A DNA stretch of 64,000 bases from Bacteroidota bacterium. GTDB taxonomy: Bacteria; Bacteroidota; Bacteroidia; Bacteroidales; JAAUTT01. The stretch covers positions 62,001 to 126,000 of the forward strand of contig JAEYWD010000102.1 in the NCBI GenBank assembly GCA_023429135.1, in the 5' to 3' direction. The translations under genes were made by a program, and so were the position numbers. Positions within the stretch are counted from its first letter, which is position 1; each line of letters begins with the position of its first letter. Shown one piece after another: positions 44,482 to 54,825 of this stretch. The notes beneath the pieces were generated by a model that saw nothing but the letters and a program-made list of their open reading frames with translations, was not told where the DNA came from and did no database searches.

Positions 44482-45588
44482 TTAAAGTAGCTTTCTATAA
44501 TAATCAATTAATTTTTTTTCTTCAGAACCCCAGTTGTACTTCTTAAGAACTGCATCTCGTCCATTTTTACCCATTTTTTCAGCTACTTCAGGATTTTTCT
44601 TTAAGAATTCAATAGCTTTTGAAATCGCTGACGAATCTAATGGGTTCACACATATACCACAATCGCTTTCTTCTATTATTTCCTTCCATTGAGGAAAATT
44701 GGAAGCAATTACAGGAAGTCGAGCAGACATATATTCAAAAATTTTATTAGGAAGTGCATCAAAATGATTAGGTACTGGATGAAACAAAACAAATCCTGCT
44801 ATGCTATTCGCCATTATTAGTGCAGCTTCTTTTCTGTTAACGAAACCTCGTTCATCAACATTTATCCATCCTTTTTTTCTTATAAGATTATCACGTAAAG
44901 GTTGACTTTCAAATTCACCCGCAAGAATTAATTTTATATCTGCTTTATCAATTGCATCTATAATATTTTCTATCCCTCTCACTTCTGAAATTCCCCCGAT
45001 ATAACAAACTTTATTTCCCCTCCTGTGAATATTACTACTAGAATCAAGCTCATCCAAAAGTGGATAATTATTTATGTCGATACACCTCTTGTTAATCTTC
45101 AGGAATCTTTCTTTTATAAAAGGGGTTGCTGTAAATAAATATGAAAACTTCTTAGCAGACTTGTTTTCATACATTTCATAGAAGTAAGCTATTAGTCTTT
45201 TTAAAATAATTGTAGGAATCCAATACTTAGTCAAAATATCTCGTGGAACATCTTCGTGAATATCATATATAACCTTTTTACCGACTTTTATTAACTTAAC
45301 ACCAACAGAGATAAGTTCAGGATCATGAAAATGGTAGATTTCTGCATTAATCTCTAAAGCCTTTTTAAATACCTTCTGGCTGTTCCAAAAAATACGATGT
45401 AATCGATTTTTTGGAACACCAATATCAAAAATCTGGAAACCTTTACTGCTGTCATTTCCCTTCCCGTCAGCTACAACAGCACAAACAGAAAATCCAGCTT
45501 TCATTAAACTTGGAATTTCTTTAATAAAAATACGGGTATCGTGCCTAGGATGAACTGAAGTTAGGTGACATATTCTAGTATGCATCAT
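44482..45588 (-). CDS. Family 4 glycosyltransferase (B)
   Basis: The 368-residue GT-B enzyme has an N-terminal acceptor domain with YHFHDPELI and a donor domain with CYIGGISEVRGIENIIDAI and PNKIFEYMSARLPVIASNFP (E-x7-E box). It is similar in style to the transferase at 48712. The sugar donor is unknown. Confidence 0.9.
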   Translation of the reverse strand: MMHTRICHLTSVHPRHDTRIFIKEIPSLMKAGFSVCAVVADGKGNDSSKGFQIFDIGVPKNRLHRIFWNSQKVFKKALEINAEIYHFHDPELISVGVKLIKVGKKVIYDIHEDVPRDILTKYWIPTIILKRLIAYFYEMYENKSAKKFSYLFTATPFIKERFLKINKRCIDINNYPLLDELDSSSNIHRRGNKVCYIGGISEVRGIENIIDAIDKADIKLILAGEFESQPLRDNLIRKKGWINVDERGFVNRKEAALIMANSIAGFVLFHPVPNHFDALPNKIFEYMSARLPVIASNFPQWKEIIEESDCGICVNPLDSSAISKAIEFLKKNPEVAEKMGKNGRDAVLKKYNWGSEEKKLIDYYRKLL

Positions 45589-45638
45589 TTTAAATTTAAT
45601 ACTTGATTAAATAATTGAAGTTTCAAAAAATCATAAAA

Positions 45639-46733
45639 TTAATCTAATAACGTTAATATTTTATCTGCACAATTCCCATCTCCATAGAAATTAAAATGTT
45701 GTTTAGGAACCTGAATATTATTTATAGCATTTAATATTCGCTCCTTATTTGTCCCCACGAGTTGATTCCATTTAATATCAACTGTTTCAACCCATTCCGT
45801 TTGATCGCGAAGTGTGATACAAGGTTTTTTAACGAAATATGCTTCCTTTTGCACACCTCCCGAATCAGTAACAATAAAATTTGACTCCATTTCTAGTGTT
45901 AACATGTCTAAATAACCAATTGGACTAACTAAATGAACATGCTTACCAAATGAAACGCCAAAATTTTTGAGAATTTTTCTCGTCCTGGGATGTATAGGAA
46001 AAATGGCTTCAATTTTGCATTCATTTATGGCCTCAATGATACTCAATAAAGCTTCTTTACTATCTGTATTTTCTGCCCTATGAATTGTTAATAGAAAAAA
46101 CCCTTTGTTTAGGATTGCTTCAGAAATCCTCAGGCGATCAGCAATTCGAGCCTTAGAATATAATTCATTACCTGCTATTCGCTTTTTATAAAACATAGAC
46201 GCATCATACATAATATCGCCTGTTAAAGACACACCTTCTGTAATTCCTTCCTTTTTTAAATTTTCACAAGCGGCATTCGTTGGACAAAATAGCCATTTAG
46301 AGAGATGGTCTGTTAATATCCTATTTTGTTCTTCAGGCATGACTTTCCAAAAGCTTCTTAATCCTGCTTCAACATGTGCGATAGGTATATTAAGTTTAGC
46401 AGCCGCTAAAGCGCCTGCTAAAGTAGAATTTGTATCACCATAAACAAGAACAATATCAGGTTTAGCTGATACCAGTACATCTTCAATTTTAATTAACATT
46501 TCACCAGTCATTCTGCCATGAGGCCCAGACCCAATATTTAAATTGTAATCTGGTTTTGGAATATCCATCTCTTCAAAAAAGATATCAGACATATTTGAAT
46601 CATAATGTTGGCCAGTATGAATAATAATTTCTTTAAAATTTTGACTCCATTCATTCTGCCTTATTAATCGGCTTAAAACTGCTGCTTTAATAAACTGAGG
46701 TCGTGCCCCAACAATTGTTACAATCTTCTTCAA
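45639..46733 (-). CDS. WbpI-like UDP-sugar 2-epimerase
   Basis: The 364-residue non-hydrolysing 2-epimerase has VGARPQFIKAAVLSR, HTGQHYDSNMSDIFFEE, VYGDTNSTLAGALAA and DSGGVQKEA. The GARPQFIKAA and GQHYD pattern follows WbpI/WlbD (UDP-2,3-diacetamido-glucuronic acid 2-epimerase) more than WecB. The separate WecB at 56148 supports two different substrates. It would make the manno form of a 2,3-diamino uronic acid. Confidence 0.8.
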   Translation of the reverse strand: MKKIVTIVGARPQFIKAAVLSRLIRQNEWSQNFKEIIIHTGQHYDSNMSDIFFEEMDIPKPDYNLNIGSGPHGRMTGEMLIKIEDVLVSAKPDIVLVYGDTNSTLAGALAAAKLNIPIAHVEAGLRSFWKVMPEEQNRILTDHLSKWLFCPTNAACENLKKEGITEGVSLTGDIMYDASMFYKKRIAGNELYSKARIADRLRISEAILNKGFFLLTIHRAENTDSKEALLSIIEAINECKIEAIFPIHPRTRKILKNFGVSFGKHVHLVSPIGYLDMLTLEMESNFIVTDSGGVQKEAYFVKKPCITLRDQTEWVETVDIKWNQLVGTNKERILNAINNIQVPKQHFNFYGDGNCADKILTLLD

Positions 46734-46761
46734 AATATATTCTTAAAAAATTAAATATTAT

Positions 46762-48693
46762 TTAATCTATATACTTTTCATGGGTAAAAAATTCTCTATA
46801 CCACAAATCCAAACAAAGAGCTTTCCATATAGTCAGGTTGCCGAGATCTTTTTGCTTCATCTTATCTAATAGCACATTAATATCACAATAATTTTCAAGT
46901 ATTGATCCTTTATTTAAATTTCTTATCACATATGGCAAAATTGATTGAACCAAATCTGATTGTGGAACATCAAAACCTAATTTATTTTTCCTTAATCTTA
47001 TTTCCTCAGGAATTATTCCTTTCATTCCCTCTCGAATAAGATTTTTCGACCAGCCATCACGAATCTTATACTCTGAAGGTACCTTCAGAGAAAATTCAAC
47101 TAACCTATAATCTAAAAAAGGCAACCTACTTTCGATAGAAAAGGCCATGGAGTTTCTATCCGCATATTTAAGAAGGTGAGGAAGTTCAATACTATGAATT
47201 TCGTTTATTTGAAGGTTATTTATAGAATTTATTCCTTTATAAACGCCAAGCCTATCTAAAAGATTATGAGAATCAAGATAATCCTTAAGGAAAAACGTCT
47301 TTACTTTTCTTTTAAGCAACGAAGCACGAATTCTATTAAAATTAAAATAGAAATAATACAATGCTACTTCTGTCATCGAAAGCTTAGAATTTTCAGATGA
47401 TTTTAAAAATTCTCTGAAAAATTTACTCAATTTTGCTTGCTTGAGTAATTCCATTAAAAACCATGCATAGTATCTTCCATAACCAAGACAGACTTCGTCG
47501 CCTCCCTGACCATCGAGTAAAACAGGTACGTTACTAAGACGAGCAGCTTTCATTACAGACCATTGAGCAAACATAGATAGGCTACCAAAAGGTTCCTCTT
47601 GATGCCAAACAAGTCTAGAAAGATCTTGAATAAGTTCATTACTTGTTGGATAAACAAAGTTACTATTCGCTCCAGATGAATTAATAACCATTTCAGCAAA
47701 TCTCCTTTCATTGATTCTTTCATCAATCCAGCATGCTGTAAAGGTATTAAATACACCATTATTTTTCTTCTTCAATAACATAGAGCCTGTGGAAACAACT
47801 GCAGAAGAATCTAATCCTCCAGAAAGACAACTTCCTACAGGAACATCACTCCTCAGTCTAAGATTTACTGAATCTAAAAATAACTCCTTAAACTCGTCAT
47901 AATAGTCACTTTTATTCGGAGCTGTCAAAGAAATGTTGGATAAACTGTAAAATTTATTTATTTTAAACGTTTTTTCATAAATATCAACTATTGCATATTC
48001 ACCACCTCTCAATTGTTTTATATTTTTAAAAAAAGTTTCATTCGTGTGATCTAAAAGCCCAATTACTAAATAATCATATATAATTTTCTCATTTATAGCT
48101 CTTCGATAATTTTCACATTCCAAAATCTGCTTTATCTCAGATGCAAAAATAAATGTATCATTATCATAATAATAATAAAATGGTTTTACCCCAAATCTGT
48201 CTCTGGCACAAAACAATTCTCTCTTTTTGCAATCCCAAATGGCAAAAGACCACATTCCATTGAAGCGATTCAAACAATTTACACCCCATTCTTGATAAGC
48301 GTATAATATAACTTCGGTATCAGTATCAGATTTAAAGTTATATCCCTTGTTTGATAATTCTACTTTAAGCTCAACATAATTATATACCTCTCCATTATAT
48401 ACAATCCACATTGAACCATCAATGTTACTCATCGGTTGATGGCCTCGCTCTGAAAGATCGATTATACTTAAACGTCTATGACCTAATCCAACTCGATAAT
48501 TATGCGAATTTTCCTCTCTAGGAAAAGGTTCTTTACTTTCAAATATGCCCTTTCTATCAATACTTGAAGTATCAAATAAAACAACACCCTGATCATCAGG
48601 ACCTCGATGGTTAATGATAGATATCATTTTAAACAACGATTTCTGATTAACTGGATTGTCTTCAAAATTTAAAATTCCAGCGATTCCACACAT
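46762..48693 (-). CDS. asnB: AsnB-like glutamine-dependent amidotransferase (asparagine synthase family)
   Basis: The 643 residues have an N-terminal class II glutaminase domain with Cys2 (MCGIAGIL), NHRGPDDQG and a GYNFKSDTDTEV loop. The ATP-binding synthase domain has SCLSGGLDSS. Inside polysaccharide clusters such enzymes often amidate uronic acids rather than make free asparagine. With ManNAcA-type sugars predicted here, that role is likely but inferred. Confidence 0.85.
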   Translation of the reverse strand: MCGIAGILNFEDNPVNQKSLFKMISIINHRGPDDQGVVLFDTSSIDRKGIFESKEPFPREENSHNYRVGLGHRRLSIIDLSERGHQPMSNIDGSMWIVYNGEVYNYVELKVELSNKGYNFKSDTDTEVILYAYQEWGVNCLNRFNGMWSFAIWDCKKRELFCARDRFGVKPFYYYYDNDTFIFASEIKQILECENYRRAINEKIIYDYLVIGLLDHTNETFFKNIKQLRGGEYAIVDIYEKTFKINKFYSLSNISLTAPNKSDYYDEFKELFLDSVNLRLRSDVPVGSCLSGGLDSSAVVSTGSMLLKKKNNGVFNTFTACWIDERINERRFAEMVINSSGANSNFVYPTSNELIQDLSRLVWHQEEPFGSLSMFAQWSVMKAARLSNVPVLLDGQGGDEVCLGYGRYYAWFLMELLKQAKLSKFFREFLKSSENSKLSMTEVALYYFYFNFNRIRASLLKRKVKTFFLKDYLDSHNLLDRLGVYKGINSINNLQINEIHSIELPHLLKYADRNSMAFSIESRLPFLDYRLVEFSLKVPSEYKIRDGWSKNLIREGMKGIIPEEIRLRKNKLGFDVPQSDLVQSILPYVIRNLNKGSILENYCDINVLLDKMKQKDLGNLTIWKALCLDLWYREFFTHEKYID

Positions 48694-48711
48694 AAAGTTT
48701 TTTTATGGAAT

Positions 48712-49926
48712 TTAATTAGATAATTGTTTTGCAAATCTCTCGTAACTACTAATAAGTTTCTTTTCTATCACTTCCCATGCGTATCGCTCATTTATAGCTT
48801 TTTGTCCATTCTTGCTCATTCTCTCTAACACTTCTATATTCAATAAAAGCGCTTCTATAGATTCAGTAATTGCTTCTATGCTCTGATCACGAATTAACAT
48901 CCCGCATTCTTCCTCCTGAATAATTTGCCTCATTTCAGGAAAATCCACGCTTAAAACAGGCAACCCAGAGTTCATATAATTAAAAAGTTTATTAGGAGGT
49001 CCCGCCAAACGATTTTCAATACAATCTCTAAAAAGAATTAATCCAACATGACAACTATTTACCGCTTCACTAACTTTTTCATAAGGAAGCCACCCTGTAA
49101 TTGTTATGTTATCATGCAATCCTTTATCCTCAATTTCTTTCATAAGCCAAGTTCGTTCTTCTCCAAACACGTCTCCAACAATACGAAGGCAAACTCTATC
49201 TCGGAGATGATTAACCGCTTGGATCATTTCTTTTAATCCTCGATCAAAAGGCAATGATCCCTCGTGACAAAGCAAGAGCTTCTCTTCATTTCGCGGCCAT
49301 GTTTTAAACGCTGGTTGTGGAAACAACTTCAATATTGGACCATTAAAAAGTACATCTACACTTAACTTATATTGTAACGATAAAATATATCCCCTTACGA
49401 TATTATTAGCAGTAAATACATGATCAACATTCCTCACTAATAACTTGTCCCATAAAATAAAACTATACAAAATAACCGACTTAAAAAATTTAGGACCCTT
49501 ATCAGCAGGTTCCCCTGGAGGATACTCATGCATATCATGTACAACCAAAGATTTAAAACCGTGTTTGGCCAATATCTTTTTTGCGCGAATAGCAATCACA
49601 AGAGAAAGGTCTGGTTCATGTGCGTGGTAAACATCTGCATTTAATTTAGCTGCCAATTTACCTAGCTCTAAACACATTTTTACTTTCCCAATTAATCCAT
49701 TCCGTTTTGGAAGTCCATATACATTGAGTCCTCGATAAGTAGTTTTCCCATGCGGAGCTTCACCTTTAACTATTAGTTTGCCATCATTCCTCAGGTATTC
49801 ATAACGATCATTACACGAATATAAAAGACAAACTTCATGTCCTGCATTTGCTAAACTTAAAGCTTCTTTATGTATTATCCTGGCATCATCTAAAGTATGC
49901 CGGGTTGTGATCATACATATTTTCAT
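48712..49926 (-). CDS. Family 4 glycosyltransferase (C)
   Basis: The 404-residue GT-B enzyme opens MKICMITTRHTLDDARIIHKEA and has HDMHEYPPGEP, HEGSLPFDRGLKEMIQAV and PNKLFNYMNSGLPVLSVDFPEM. It lies 51 bases after the polymerase gene, a slightly larger gap than most in the operon. Confidence 0.9.
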   Translation of the reverse strand: MKICMITTRHTLDDARIIHKEALSLANAGHEVCLLYSCNDRYEYLRNDGKLIVKGEAPHGKTTYRGLNVYGLPKRNGLIGKVKMCLELGKLAAKLNADVYHAHEPDLSLVIAIRAKKILAKHGFKSLVVHDMHEYPPGEPADKGPKFFKSVILYSFILWDKLLVRNVDHVFTANNIVRGYILSLQYKLSVDVLFNGPILKLFPQPAFKTWPRNEEKLLLCHEGSLPFDRGLKEMIQAVNHLRDRVCLRIVGDVFGEERTWLMKEIEDKGLHDNITITGWLPYEKVSEAVNSCHVGLILFRDCIENRLAGPPNKLFNYMNSGLPVLSVDFPEMRQIIQEEECGMLIRDQSIEAITESIEALLLNIEVLERMSKNGQKAINERYAWEVIEKKLISSYERFAKQLSN

Positions 49927-49976
49927 AGCAATCCTTGTTGAAAAGTGTTTTTCTTTTTCATTTGTACAGATTTATA

Positions 49977-51251
49977 TTAAGTTTTTGTTTTAGCTTGAAA
50001 TCCAAATCGAATAATAATATCTCTAAAAAAATAAAAAACAAAAACCAAAGTAATAAAAAGTAATACATATATCTCCGTTATTATTTCCTGTATTCCAGTA
50101 TTTCCATAACCTAACATATTTGGTATTATTAATACATAAAGAGATAAAAAAAGAGAATTTCTTGGGCACTTTTTAATCAAAATTTGAAGTAACCCTAATT
50201 GAAAAAACATTATAAATAATATCAGTAAAAAACCTATCAACCCAAAATTGGCATATCCATGAGAAAATGAAGGACTTGCGTAGTTCTCAAGTCTACTGTT
50301 AACCCAAAATCCCAAAAATTGAGACAAATCAACAGGTTCAAATGGAAAAATGTGGCCCGGATTTGAAAAAGCTGAACCATAAAAAAAATCATGTTGATCC
50401 GGAAAAATTTTTATGATATAAGCGTGTGCTTCCGTATATGTTACAAAGATCCTGTCAAAAATATAATTAGGAACAACTTTTAGAACTTCAACGAAACCTC
50501 TATCCATTAAATAAAGCCTAATCATCCCGATCATAACACCAATAACCAAAAAAAAGTAACCGAATACTTTTTTTAATTTTATAGCTTTGCCACCCAATAA
50601 TAAATTGGCTACAAACATATATATTATTATATAAACGTAAGGAGATTTTTGTGTGAATAATGAAGAAAAGAACAAGGTTAGAAATAAATTTATAAAAAAA
50701 ATAAGCTTGGTTTTAGAAGAGGGATTTAAACTTTTTAAAATGTAGCTATAGATAAGTATAAATGCAGGGATTGTATTAAAAGCTAATAAATACCATTGTA
50801 TACCTTCAGAAAGATTTGTAGATCCTTTAGCTCGAAGCGCATACATATCTGTATAAGCAAGAAAATTAACTTTAAACAAAGGGGGCAATCCATGTCTTTC
50901 AGAATACAATGAAAACATAAAAATAGGATACACCCATAATAAAAGAGGTATAAAGTAATTATTAGTATCTTTTACTGCATTCCATTCAATAAACAGCTTA
51001 CGTTTAGTATAAAAAATGATAATATAAAAAATATAAAAAAAAACAACAACCAGCAATAGAGTAAAATAGTACATCCAGCTAAATAATGATTCGTTACTTA
51101 TTACAGCAATAGAACCAATAATATCGAAAATGTATATTCCAATAAATGCCATAAAAGGAGGAAGATAATATAGGTAGTGCTTCCGTTTAATGAGAAAAAC
51201 CATTAAAGGTAATGGAAGTAGTAACAATATAAGATAAATTAAGATCTCCAT
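49977..51251 (-). CDS. O-antigen/polysaccharide polymerase (Wzy type)
   Basis: The 424 residues are almost entirely hydrophobic, with about eleven predicted helices and a larger loop in the second half (DRIFVTYTEAHAYIIKIFPD...FYGSAFSNPGHIFPFEP), a common Wzy layout. Wzy sequences are very divergent, so the call rests on topology and on its place next to Wzx, which it overlaps by 13 bases. Confidence 0.72.
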   Translation of the reverse strand: MEILIYLILLLLPLPLMVFLIKRKHYLYYLPPFMAFIGIYIFDIIGSIAVISNESLFSWMYYFTLLLVVVFFYIFYIIIFYTKRKLFIEWNAVKDTNNYFIPLLLWVYPIFMFSLYSERHGLPPLFKVNFLAYTDMYALRAKGSTNLSEGIQWYLLAFNTIPAFILIYSYILKSLNPSSKTKLIFFINLFLTLFFSSLFTQKSPYVYIIIYMFVANLLLGGKAIKLKKVFGYFFLVIGVMIGMIRLYLMDRGFVEVLKVVPNYIFDRIFVTYTEAHAYIIKIFPDQHDFFYGSAFSNPGHIFPFEPVDLSQFLGFWVNSRLENYASPSFSHGYANFGLIGFLLILFIMFFQLGLLQILIKKCPRNSLFLSLYVLIIPNMLGYGNTGIQEIITEIYVLLFITLVFVFYFFRDIIIRFGFQAKTKT

Positions 51252-52681
51252 TTGTTTTTTCCTAATGTATATTCTTTATTATAAAGGTTAATCAATAAAT
51301 ATCCTAACCCAGCAGTAATTACAAGAGAAATACTTGCATCGATCAATCCAAAAATAAAAGGACTTTCACTGGAGAAAATCAAGGGAGATAAAATATAAAT
51401 TATAACAATTAAAAAAGCAATTATGTGATATTTAGGAATTAATCTAATCTTAAGATTTTCCCTGCCACGAAACCAGACCGTCGCCGTTAATAGAATAGAA
51501 CCTATAAGAACTGAAAATGCAGCACCTAATAAACCAGCCCTACCTACAAGTAAAAAAGCTGATAAAATACTTGCTAATATTGATATAGCAAAGCATACAC
51601 AAAGTTCTAACGTACTTTTTACCAAATAGAAATGTATAGATACTAACCTGTAAATTCCGAGAGTAAAATTTGCAAGTAACAGCATTATGAAACAGCCAAT
51701 TGGCATAAAATAGCTAGAATTTGCCAAAATTTTAATTAGGAACTCTTCATGTCTTGCAGACAAACCACATACGAGCAATCCAATAATAATATATATATTC
51801 AAATAGTTCGAAATAATTCTTCTAACTTCTTCTTTGTTTTCATTTTCCCATAATCTGAAGACACGAGGATGCAAAACGGTGATTAATGGTTCATATAAAA
51901 TTTGCAAACAAAGCATAGCCATCATAGTTCCAATAACATATTTTCCAACATCTAAAGTTCCCAAATCTGAAAAAATAACATACCGATTGAAATTAGGCAG
52001 TAAGTTACCCATTAACATAATGCCTATAATTGGCAGGCCGTAACTAACCATACTTTTTATATTTTCCCATGATGGAAGCTTCATTTTCCAGAATTGATTC
52101 AATTTGAAAAACAAAGACAAAAACAACAACAACATGAAAGTGGCTATTGATGTACCCAGTAGATATCCTTCAACTGGATTTACTGAAAAATACAATATCC
52201 CTATAATAGCACCTCCAACAAAAAATAATTTCGAAATAACTGAAGTGGAATTATAAAAAATATGATGTTCCTGCCCTCTTAAAAGGGCAATTATCAGTGC
52301 CATAATCTGCTGCCCTAATACGGCAAACAGAAAAAGGAAAAAAATCCATACATTTATTGTCAGATCCCCATAATGAATACCAAAAATTATCGTGAATACC
52401 GATCCTAATAAGCCTAATATTAAAAAAGTTACAATAGAACTAAATAATGCTTTACGATATATTTCGATACCATCTCTACTATAAAATCTAATGACGTACT
52501 GTGGAGCCCCTAGTCCGACGATAAGTACTAACCAATCTATTAATGGAGTTATTAATTGTATTTTTCCAAAATCATTGTTCGACAAAACACTAGTTAAAAT
52601 CTTAGTTTGTAACAAACCAAAAACAGGAATTAAAGCGTAGCTAAAATAATAATAAAAAGTATCTGGAATCTTTTTTTTCAT
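51239..52681 (-). CDS. Polysaccharide flippase (Wzx/RfbX type)
   Basis: The 480-residue membrane protein has about fourteen helices and the MATE/MVF-like opening PDTFYYYFSYALIPVFGLLQTKILTSVLSN with LGAPQYVIRFYS, as in oligosaccharide flippases. It would carry the undecaprenyl-linked repeat unit across the inner membrane for the Wzy polymerase encoded next to it. Confidence 0.88.
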   Translation of the reverse strand: MKKKIPDTFYYYFSYALIPVFGLLQTKILTSVLSNNDFGKIQLITPLIDWLVLIVGLGAPQYVIRFYSRDGIEIYRKALFSSIVTFLILGLLGSVFTIIFGIHYGDLTINVWIFFLFLFAVLGQQIMALIIALLRGQEHHIFYNSTSVISKLFFVGGAIIGILYFSVNPVEGYLLGTSIATFMLLLFLSLFFKLNQFWKMKLPSWENIKSMVSYGLPIIGIMLMGNLLPNFNRYVIFSDLGTLDVGKYVIGTMMAMLCLQILYEPLITVLHPRVFRLWENENKEEVRRIISNYLNIYIIIGLLVCGLSARHEEFLIKILANSSYFMPIGCFIMLLLANFTLGIYRLVSIHFYLVKSTLELCVCFAISILASILSAFLLVGRAGLLGAAFSVLIGSILLTATVWFRGRENLKIRLIPKYHIIAFLIVIIYILSPLIFSSESPFIFGLIDASISLVITAGLGYLLINLYNKEYTLGKNKWRS

Positions 52682-52687
52682 TCAAAA

Positions 52688-54811
52688 CTAATTGACTTGT
52701 GTATTAGTAATAATACACTCAATAATTTCAGCTACTCTAACTCCATCATTAACTGTTGTTATTAAATTTGATTTTCCACGAACAGCATTGAAAAATGAAT
52801 TTAAATGTTGTTTAAACCCTTTATCTTGAATTTGTTGATTAAACATTTTTTTATTGGTACTACCATACACTTGGAAACCCGCAAAATCATTAATTACAAA
52901 TACACGGCCTGCGACATATACTTCTAATAACTCTTTAGTTAATTTAGAATTCCCCTGCCCCGAATACATAATAGTACCAACATCGCCATTCTCAAAACAA
53001 ATAATTATAGAAAAATTATCACGTGCCAATGAAATTTTTGATTCACTTCCAAGAAAGCCTCCTGTAACATTGATAACTTTACTATTTGCTAAATAACAAA
53101 CAAGATCAATAAAATGACAGCCTTCCCCAATTAACCTACCTCCTCCAACTTCTGAATCAATAAGCCAATGATTTGCAGGAAGTACTGGGGCATTTATTCT
53201 ATACAAAAACTGTCGCGGACCAGGTGAATTCGAAAGAAATTTTTTCAATTCGACAACAGAAGCAGCACAACGACGATTAAATCCGATTGAAAGCAATCCA
53301 TTTCTCTGTCTAACCATGTCGGCTATGTTTTTTGATTCGGATAATGTTAATGCTAGAGGCTTTTCTACATAAACAGGCTTATCTTGCTCTAAAATTGCTT
53401 TAGCTAATGAAGCATGAGTATTATGATGAGTTCCAATAATAAATGCATCAATACTTGGATTTTTAATCAATCGTTCAATATCAGTTGTAAGAACATCAGG
53501 TGAATATAATGCACGAATTTTTGAAAATTCATTGTTTGACCTGTTAGCAACGCCATATAACCTAACGCCCAAAGAATTAAAATGAGGCAATAAGTTAGCT
53601 TGAACAAATGAACCACACCCAATGATTCCTATTTTTAATTCATCAGATTTTGCTTTTGAAGAAACCAACGGAATTGATATTACTGTCTCTTGCTTGTATT
53701 CTGCTCTGGAGTATGTCAGTATAACAGCAAGTGTTTTGGAGCCTTCTTGAACAAGTAAACGATAAGCTTCCTCTGCATTTTCAATGGGGAATGCAGAGGA
53801 AATCATATCATTTAAACAAATAGTTCCCTTCTGAATCATCTCTAAAAATAAGGACAAATTTCTTTGTTCTGTCCACCTAACATAACCAATTGGATAATCC
53901 AATCCCTTTTTTTCATAATTCATGTCATATCTCCCGGGACCATATGACCTGCTAACCTTAAAATTCAGTTCCTTTTGGAAGAGAGATGTTCTATCAAGAT
54001 CAAGCCCCATATCTCCAATCATGACAACCCGACCTCTGTCTCGACAACATGATAAAGCTTCATTTGTAATGGCACTATCTTTAATACCAGCGCATAAATA
54101 CATTATATCTACTCCATAACCTTTGGTAAAAAAAGATAACAATGTATTAAGATTATCTTCCTCGTTAGGATCTATAATATCTTTAAAACCAAGTTTCATT
54201 GCCAAGTCTCTCCGATTTTGATTGGGTTCGACACATAAGACATTTAGTCCAGAAGCACGAGCTATCTGAGCAACTAACAAACCAACTAGTCCGAGTCCAA
54301 CAACCGCACAGGTTTCTCCTAAAGTTGGTTCTCCTAATCTCACACCATGCATCGCTATACAACCAAGCGCACCAAAGGCAGCTTCTGAAAAATCAACACC
54401 CTCAGGAACACGAGCTATGAGATTTTCATTCACATTTACAAATTCAGCATGAGGAGCTCCTGCATAAGCAACTCTATCGCCAACTGTAATTCCTTGTACA
54501 TTTTTTCCAATGCCAATCACAATGCCGGAACCGCTATATCCTCTTGATGTTAACTCCTTATTTTTAGCTTTTATAAGTTTGTATGTATCTACAAACCCCT
54601 TTTCTTGTACAGATTTAACAACCCTTTCTATTGCTGAGGAATTACGTAAATTACGTGAAATCAAACTGCCGGAGCCGTATCCCGCAGTTTCTGTACCAGT
54701 ACTTATTAATGAAGCTTTAACAGATATTAGAACTTCCTTCTCTCCATATTTAGGAATATCAACTTCATTTATTTCTGGAAGCTGAGATGAATTAAAAAAA
54801 ACTTGCTTCAT
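52688..54811 (-). CDS. Two-domain oxidoreductase: MDR dehydrogenase fused to Gfo/Idh/MocA
   Basis: The 707 residues have an N-terminal MDR domain (1-365) with GroES-like start and AVVGLGLVGLLVA Rossmann turn. No obvious catalytic zinc ligands were noted. The second NAD domain (about 385-700) begins IGIIGCGSFVQANLLPHF and has the sugar-dehydrogenase motif YVEKPLAL and a GEGCHFIDLV segment. The two domains may oxidise and reduce successive sugar intermediates. Fusions of this kind recur in Bacteroidota polysaccharide loci, usually beside uncharacterised toroid proteins, as here. Confidence 0.88.
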   Translation of the reverse strand: MKQVFFNSSQLPEINEVDIPKYGEKEVLISVKASLISTGTETAGYGSGSLISRNLRNSSAIERVVKSVQEKGFVDTYKLIKAKNKELTSRGYSGSGIVIGIGKNVQGITVGDRVAYAGAPHAEFVNVNENLIARVPEGVDFSEAAFGALGCIAMHGVRLGEPTLGETCAVVGLGLVGLLVAQIARASGLNVLCVEPNQNRRDLAMKLGFKDIIDPNEEDNLNTLLSFFTKGYGVDIMYLCAGIKDSAITNEALSCCRDRGRVVMIGDMGLDLDRTSLFQKELNFKVSRSYGPGRYDMNYEKKGLDYPIGYVRWTEQRNLSLFLEMIQKGTICLNDMISSAFPIENAEEAYRLLVQEGSKTLAVILTYSRAEYKQETVISIPLVSSKAKSDELKIGIIGCGSFVQANLLPHFNSLGVRLYGVANRSNNEFSKIRALYSPDVLTTDIERLIKNPSIDAFIIGTHHNTHASLAKAILEQDKPVYVEKPLALTLSESKNIADMVRQRNGLLSIGFNRRCAASVVELKKFLSNSPGPRQFLYRINAPVLPANHWLIDSEVGGGRLIGEGCHFIDLVCYLANSKVINVTGGFLGSESKISLARDNFSIIICFENGDVGTIMYSGQGNSKLTKELLEVYVAGRVFVINDFAGFQVYGSTNKKMFNQQIQDKGFKQHLNSFFNAVRGKSNLITTVNDGVRVAEIIECIITNTQVN

Positions 54812-54825
54812 GACAATTTATCTTT

